Shown here one piece after another: positions 13,001 to 22,000 of a stretch of DNA of 64,000 nt (positions are counted from its first letter, which is position 1; each line of letters starts with the position of its first letter). The notes under the pieces are model-generated. The model was not told the origin of the DNA, searched no databases, and saw only the letters and a list, made by a program, of their open reading frames with translations. The position numbers and the translations under genes are program-made. Source of the DNA: Spisula solida. Its lineage: Eukaryota > Mollusca > Bivalvia > Venerida > Mactridae. The stretch spans positions 52,621,401 through 52,685,400 of the forward strand of contig OX365948.1 of the NCBI GenBank assembly GCA_947247005.1, written 5' to 3'.

Positions 13001-16000
13001 TTGACCGAATATTGACAGAGATATAATGATATTTCGAGGGAGATATATAAAAAATGCACTCATTTGACCTTTGACCTAATTCTGAGAAAACGAGGCAAAA
13101 TCACGGATGGCATCCGGCCGTTTCAGATTGCACACATATCAAAGATAACATATAGCATGGATGCCACATTCTACTCTCCGATGCCATGGCTCGTCATATT
13201 TTCTCCGTATGGACTCCCGACTAAAGTTGCCTAAAAGTTTGTAAAGATATGTCAAAATTGGTTGCTGCTAGCAAGAGGCCCAAACAGACACTACACATGC
13301 TTTAATGCCTTTAAGTTATAACTAAACATTGTCAGCCATTAAGACCAATTCACTATTAAGATATATTTTATCTGGACATTTTAGTGGAACTTTTCTGTAT
13401 AATGTTGTAGGTAGATGTGGTAGAGATACACATACAGATGACTGAGTGTATGGTAGCCTGTCAAGCAGCGTTGTTATATACTTATATTGTTATATAATGT
13501 TGTAGATTGATGTGGTAGAGATACACGTGCAGATGACAGATTGTATGGTAGCGTGTCAAGCAGCGTTGTTAGATCTACTCAATGCGTGTATCAAAGAACT
13601 TAAACGATGTAATACTGCTGTAAGTATTAACTTTCTCCATAGCAAATACATAATAATAATAATGACTTATTTTACGAGGTTAACACATTTGCATATTTAT
13701 AAACACAATCTTTCATGCCGACCTCATAAGACAGGCCAGGGAACTTTGTGTCAGAATACATGACTGTATAAGACAGGGTTTTCATGGTCAGAGATTTATG
13801 TGTCAGAAAATTTGTTGGAACCCAGTAAGAGGCTTAGCTTTAAATGTTGTATGTCATTGGTTAAAGGGTTAAATTCATTATAATTAAGGGCTTCAAATGT
13901 GGTATGTTAATGGTGGAGTGACAATACATTGTAAAACAACAATGTGTGCCGAATGTATGAAAGTTTACCCAGAATGCTGGACGTACGCTGGTATTTGCAA
14001 GAGGACTAACAAGAATCTGATACCTCATGCGGATGTATACTTGATGGTATAATAGCCTATGTTTAACAGATGAGTAACTGATTTCCTACTTTTCAAATTA
14101 ATGACCTCACTATATATTGTAGATTGATTCTGAAGATATAACGGTAGAGAATGCTATAGCTAAGTCGTTTGAGATGATGCTACGTTTACAGTTAGACCCT
14201 ATCTGGCATCAACTAGGACCTAAAACTAAACAACTTGTCACAGATATCAAGACTCTTAGATTGATACTCAGGTATTTATATGGACCGAGGTAGAGGGGCA
14301 GTCTGGGGATCAGGCCCCAATCTCCCATAGCATCTCAATCTAAGCTTAATCTCATCTCATATATTGCCATGCATGTGTCTTATGTCAATTTCCATGGGAG
14401 GCTGGACTCAAAAATTGGCATCACAAAACAGAAACAATATTCTGACTTTATTACAGTACAAGAGCTCAAACTTATCTCATATTCAGACTCTGATTTGAGC
14501 AAACTCTCAGTTTGAGATGAGATTTCAACTAGAGATGCTTAGGGAGATCGGGGACAGAATACAGTGCTGGAATGACTATAGAAAGTTTGCAAAATTATTT
14601 TATTTTTAACAACGCTTACTAAAGGCCATTTTATCAAGTGAGTAATCATGGCCCCCTAATTACTTGTGAGATTTCTTTGTTCACCACTTGAATTTTCATG
14701 TGATTAGTGTACACCGGTAAATGATGCAGGGGAGACATGAGGATTTTGTGCTGGATCTCTGTATGGATGAATGGATGTCACAAAGTTTGTTCACACATGT
14801 TCAATTTAACCATTTGTCAGATTTCAATGAAACTTGACACAAATACTTGGTATTTAGCCTTATTATTGCCTATTGTCAGGAATTTTAGGGTGGATGATTT
14901 TTGCCTTTGTGGGAGACAGACATACGTTTTTGTGTCAAAAACGATTCTAAATGTAGTTCTTTTTAATATCAAAAGTATTAGTGATGTGTGTGTACAATTT
15001 TCAGGCATCTAACACAGTATGATTGTGTTACATTTTACAATATGGTAAACTCAGTCAGGACAAGCGAGAAAACATTTGGTAAAAATGCCGGCTGGTTGTT
15101 CCTAGAATCTGCTGATAGTCTGTTTGTGGTGAGTACAGTAGTTGTCATCTTGTATTCCAGTTGTCCTTGAACTTTGCATAAACTTTCATTTAATTATGTC
15201 TCCCATATGTAGTAGGGGAGACAAATCGATTTGTGCTGGATGTCTGTCTGGATGGATGTCACAAAGTTTGTCCATGCTAGTTCTCTTTATCATTAGTTAG
15301 ATTTCAATGAAACATCACATGATTTCTTGGTACCAAGCCTATTTGTGCATATTGTTGGGAATTTCGGGTCGGATGATATTTGCCCCTTTATGACCCTTTC
15401 TGGGAGAAAAATGTTTTTGTATCAAAAACCCTTCCAGTTATCTTTTAAAATTTAAGGAGATAGGAATATTTTATTTCTCCGCAACAGGAAAATTTCATTA
15501 TATCTTTCCATTAACATATTTTCTGAATTTGAAAGATATCCAGTTTGAGCTAGATCCTGATTTGAAAACTGATTCTTTCCATATTCACCACTATCTAAGA
15601 CTGAAACTGACACTTAGTCTTAAAATTTGGAAAGTTTAAATTTACTAACTCATTTGGAAAATTTAAATTTACTGAGTCTTAAATTTGGACAATTTAAATT
15701 TACTGGCTATTCTTTTTCACTGAACTAATCCAATGAATAGTGTCTGTATAATTGTTGTTACCCGCTGTGTATGAGTATGCCAATTTATATAAAATTTGAT
15801 ACATTTATTACAACATGAGAGTGCAAAACATTTATTTGTCTATATCTGAGTTTTTAGACTATATAATGTTTCGATATTTTAGCACGCCCGAAACAGACTG
15901 TATGGTGATAGTGACAAGAGAAAGAAAATCAAGAAAGAAAATCAAAGTGCAGGTACAGTTCAATATTGTTGTAATGATCTGTTGGCTTTTGTTTATAATT

Positions 16001-19000
16001 TTTACCTATGTAACATTAATCAACCAACTTGAAGAATCCTAACCATCGTCAAGAAATTTTCCATTTTCGATGTCTGTCTGTCACAAAGTTAGTTCTCTGC
16101 GCTTGTTCTCCTTAACCACTGGTCAGATTTCTCATGAATATAAAGCTTAGTTGTTCATATTGTTAGGAATTTTAGGTCAAATAATTTTGCAGGAGTTATA
16201 GCCCTTTGTGTGAGACATACATTTTTATGTCAAAGAAAATAAAACAGAATTACTAACATGAAATTTGAGCATTTGTCAATATACTGGTACTTTTCACTTA
16301 GGTGCTACCAATGTCCCTAACTTAGAACCGTGTCCAAAATGGGAAGCTTTGTTAGAAGTGTTGGATGAGATATCATTACACAACAAGTCGGCCAATGAGA
16401 AGCTCGGTCCTGGTAGAGTGCTGATAGCCGCTGAAGATGACCGCACATGTGCTCAGATACGAGAGTATTTGTGTGACGGAAGCGAAAGCTTGTTGGCACG
16501 GTTGTACAATAGATCCATCGCTACTAAGGGAGAATATTTAGAGGAAGTTAAGGTAAAACATTAAACTGACCTTAAACAATTCTTTGTTTAAAGTTACCCA
16601 ACCCAGAACATTTTTGGTGGGTAGTGAGGATTTGTATGTATAACTTGCCCAGTATTTGACTGAGCTATCTGTATTGCGATCAGTATATTTGTTATGATGT
16701 TATATTTATGATCATATGTACTTAATATAAGAGTTAAGATATTTTGGTTACTATTGAGTATACTCACCTGTTACAAAAATTGACCACATTGTGTAGTTAT
16801 ACTTACCATGCTTATTGTGTTACTAAATATGTACTTTGTACATTTGAAGGAAACAAAAGTATAAAAAAATATGTGAATGCTTACTGCGTATTTGACTGAA
16901 GCAGTGTTGAAAAATGCTGCAACATGATAAAAACTATATATATATTATATTTGCATGTGTAGAAACGAGCAGTTGGGAGAAAGAAGAAACAAGAGAAAAT
17001 CAAGGAAGATACAGTGACCCTTACGCAGATGATGGATAAAGCAAATGGAGATGATAAGGTTTGGTTGCTATAGTAACACGTCTGCTGGGCTCTAGGAAAA
17101 TCTCAATTTTCTGAAGAATCTCAATCTTAGCTAAAATACATCTCAAATGTTATCTCTTATTTTTGAGATCATTGGAGTATGCCTCTGTTATCAATGGGTA
17201 TCACAAAATACGAATTGATGTCCAAAATTCATCACAGCAAATTTTGAAGAACTCCATTTTGAGATTGACTGAATTGATTCTTCGATATTTCTATTGCTTC
17301 GAGTAATTTTGGTTTAAGGCTGTTCCGCAGAAACATTGTAACTATCAACAGAAACCTTTGGTGCTTAACTAAACTTCTATGTTATACTTCAAAATACCTT
17401 TAATAAACATATAGGTATCTATACTGGGCGTCACTGAAAAGTTACCACTTATATATGCATCTGTATTTTGTATACAATATGACCTATTGGTACAAGAGTT
17501 TTATAGTGTGTGCATTTAAATATTGTTAAATAGGATAGCTGTGACTAGACAGTAAGGTTAAAACATAGTCGTGTTAGGCTTTCAACAGTGTAACGTGAAT
17601 TTTGAAATATAAGAATCAATAGGGTGGTAACTTTTCAGTGACGCCGAGTATATATCTCCGGAGTTTGTTGACTACAGTTGTGTTATTCAAGAATGAAAGT
17701 GGCTGACCAAGATGGTTGACACAAGTCCTATAAACTGACAATAATAACATTGCAATATTCGTGTATAAAGGTCAGAATGAGGTTAATGTCTCTCGCTATA
17801 CAGAAATCAGACACAAATCTGATATGCTCTAGTTTGTCAGCTGTACACACTTAATCCATGGTATCTTATTATGTAATGACTGTTTCAGGGGTGTCAATAT
17901 TCCTGATTAATCCGGAATTCCGGATTTATCTATCCGGAAAGAGCTATGATTTCTGACCAAAATAAAAGTTATTTGATGAAAATATCTCAAGAAATGGCAA
18001 AGTTATGGTAAATTTAATCTGCTCTGAAGAATTTTCTTTGATACAAACTGTGTTTATTGATGAAACAATGTCATTGAAGGCCTCTTGTTTGGTAAAAATG
18101 GTCGTCCACATCAGAATTTCCTGATTTTAAATTTGGCCCTGTTGACACCCCTGCTGTTTTGTGTTTTACAGGAAAGTGGTGATAATCCACTAACATCGGA
18201 TGCTGCTTATTACGGTGTACTACCTGACCCTATCACCATCATACATCCTCTACATGGCTGTAATGATCCATTCAGTCTCGTACGAACACTTGGTGAAGTT
18301 CAGCCTCGATACGTTATACTGTATGATCCAGATCTGGAGTTTGTACGGCAGTTAGAGGTAAGCATAAATCTCATCTTAATCTCTTCTTAAAAATTCTCAC
18401 TCATCCTTGAGATGTCAATGCAAGGGCCAAATCTCCAGAAGTATCTCTGTCTGAGCTTTATCTTATCTCAAATATTGTCATGTGTCTTTATTATGCCCCC
18501 CATTTTCAATGAGGGGATATACCGGTATTGCTTTGCACATGTCGGTCTGTCTGTTGGTAGGTCGTTCAGTAGACCAAATGGTTTCCGTTCAATAATTCAA
18601 CAAGAACGCTTGACCCTAGGATCCCCAAACTTTACATTGAGGTTAGTCATTAACAGAAGATGATCCCTATTGATTTTGCAGTCAGTAGGTCAAAGGTCAT
18701 GGTCACTGTAACCTTTACGATTTCTGACTATTGGGCTGCCTTGGGGGCATACATTACAAACATCTCTTGTGTTATTAGATATATAGAGCTGCTCACCCAG
18801 AGAGTGCATTACGTGTATATTTTCTGATGTATACTGGATCCGTGGAGGAACAGAGATACCTGACATCTGTCAGCAAGGAGAATGAAGCATTTGAATACTT
18901 GATCAGACAGAAGGCAGTAAGTTATCTATATCACATTAATACTCAGATTTTCTATAGCACAGAGAATTTGACATGATCCTGACCTTTATGCATGAATTAT

Positions 19001-22000
19001 ATATTACAAGGTATTAGCGTTGAATATATAAATTTCTGCGAGCAAATCGTGCAATATCGGTTCTTCAGATTTGTGTTGGTATTACACCTCGAGCGTCTTC
19101 GTAATACTCCCTGCTTATGAAAACGTTCAGCCGGGGTTATAAATATAGACAATATATCAGCTGTTAAATTATGCTAATTGAAGGTCGAGAGTCGTGTCAA
19201 AATCTCTGGACTATGTATGATAACAAATCACAGAACATTGTTCTGTAATGTGTGTGATAACACATGATAATGTCGCCAGTGATTTTAGCCTGAAAGCATA
19301 AAGTTGTCAGCTTAAATTAGTTATTTCCAGCATTGTTTTGACCTGATAACTATTATAACATGATTAAAAAAACCTGTCACTCGTTGTCTTTAGGCTCCAG
19401 ATTTCCTAAACTGCTCGAAAAAAAACACCTTTGGCGAGGTTAATTACATGTTTTTTCTAGACTCCTTTAGGAAATGTTGATCTCCAAAGACACCAAGTGA
19501 TGGATCCTATAATAATTTCTTCATCTTTCTTAGTAAAATTTGAAGTTAATTTGTCAAATTACTTTATATAACATGCATTTGTCAAAAGATATAGGAGACA
19601 AAAAATCAGAGACATAGAGATAACAGGTACTTCAGGATATCAGACTAAATTCTAGGGCTCGGTGTATAACTATGGTAACTACATCAATTTAGGCATGTAC
19701 CATAGTTTTGCACTAAGCCCTCGCAGAAGTATGTATGTCTGAAAGTTTCAGAATTTTGTTTGTTTGGTGATCATGTGGTTTGTATACCATGATGAATTAT
19801 GATCAAAAGAATTAGTAAATAGTTGGAACTTCAATGGAACATCAGGAGATAAATATGCAGTCTTTATTATCATGTTGCATGTATAAACTTTGCTCGTCTT
19901 AAAAAGTTAAGCAGAACAAATTGGCAGCTCTTGTTTTGATAATTACACTTGCATGCTTGTTAACTTTTTATAGACAATGGTGATACCTGAAGAAAGAGAA
20001 GGAAAGATGGATAATGACCCAAATTTAGCACGGAACGAAACTCCTGCAACTTCCTCTGGAAATTCAAGGAAAGGGGGACAACTCCATCAATCGTCTTCTG
20101 CTAATAGGGTAAAACCATTGTAGTCACCTTCAGATAATGAAATATCAACAACCAAGAAGCGTCTGCTGTAACATTTTGCAATACATTGCTGTTATTGCTT
20201 ATTGTCAAACAAATTATGATTGTAAAACGACGATAATTAACTCAAGGGAAATTATCCAATAAAGTCCTGAATTGATGTCAGCTACAACTCCTGGATGTAT
20301 TTGCAGACCATATTGTTTATTGATTATGTGGTCCTAATGGGTAATGTCAGTCTAACTTATGCATGTCATACACATTTTAGTGTACTCTAAACTTGTGTAA
20401 AACATACCGCAGACTTACTCTACTTGCGTCAATTTGTTTGCCACAATTATTCTCGTGCATTAAGTATATGTTGATTATTGTGATATTATATTTCTACAGA
20501 TTATAGTTGATATGAGAGAGTTCAGGAGTGATTTACCATCATTTAACTACTATATATATATATATATATACATGTATTATTGTTACATTTCTACAGATTA
20601 TAGTTGATATGAGAGAGTTCAGGAGTGATTTACCATCATTTAACTACTATATATATATATATATACATGTATTATTGTTACATTTCTACAGATTATAGTT
20701 GATATGAGAGAGTTCAGGAGTGATTTACCATCATTAAACTACCATACATATATACATGTATTATCTTTATATTCCTACAGATTATAGTTGATATGAGAGA
20801 GTTCAGGAGTGATTTACCATCATTAATACATAGACGAGGTATTGATATAGAACCTGTCACAATAGAGGTAGGTATTGTAAATCACTTTACAATGTATATT
20901 GGCGTGATCTTTATTTCGCAAATAACTGTAACAGATTTATTTCACAAATTAATTAATTTTCAGTTGAAGGTACCGTGCTAGGGTTTCATTTTATGAAAGT
21001 AAATTTATGCATATTTATGAATTAGTGAGAAACTATTCACATATAAGAGTGAAAATAAAAACGTTGTGAAACATGGCCGTGTAACAGTATACAGGAATGA
21101 GGTGTCAAGAGATGTTCATATCATTTCACATATTGACCTTTAACAAATAAGTAGGAATCTGTAAAAAAAGTAGGCAAACCGCCTCGACAGCCTAGTGGAA
21201 GAGCATCCACTTAGCATGCAGAATATCTGGGCGTCTGTTCTGTGGCCCCGTCATACCAAAACCAAGGTACAAACAGTACAGAAAGTAGGTGTCACCTAAG
21301 TCAAGTTTAGCTTCCCCTTAAGTCCCTAAGTCAATTTTAGCTGGCCCTTTAAATAAAAGTGACACTCTTATAAACATTTTGTTGTTTTGTATTTTCTGGT
21401 TTTCTTTAGGTTGTCTCCCTTAGATCAGTTGTTATTCAAAGGGAGACAATAAAAGTACAAAACCTGAATAAACATTTTGTTGATTTGTATGTGACAGGTT
21501 GGTGATTATATTCTAACACCGGATATTTGCGTGGAGAGGAAGAGCGTGTCAGATTTGATTGGCTCTCTCAATAACGGACGTTTATACAACCAGTGTGTAT
21601 CGATGTGTAGATACTATAAACGCCCGGTACTACTCATCGAATTTGATCCCAGTAAACCCTTCTCCTTGCAGGTTAGTCATAATTTCTTGGTAACTGTAAA
21701 AGTGGATAGTTCCACAGAAAAAGTTAGAAAATTGTGAACTTCAGACGTTTTGCGTGTGTAACAATTAGCAATTTTTTTCTTGTTAGAGTTCTTTATGGGC
21801 CTCAATTTACGCTAGATGAAATATAAGTGAATATAATAAATTCCTAAAATTTAGATAAAATTTCCACATCGCTAACTTTGCCTCATATGTATATAGTATT
21901 AAAAAAGCATTCTTTTACCAGTGTACTGATTCAAGTAGCCTTGCTTTTGTGTAAACTGTGCGAGTTGCGCGTGCATCAATTTGGTACACCAACAGCTCAT

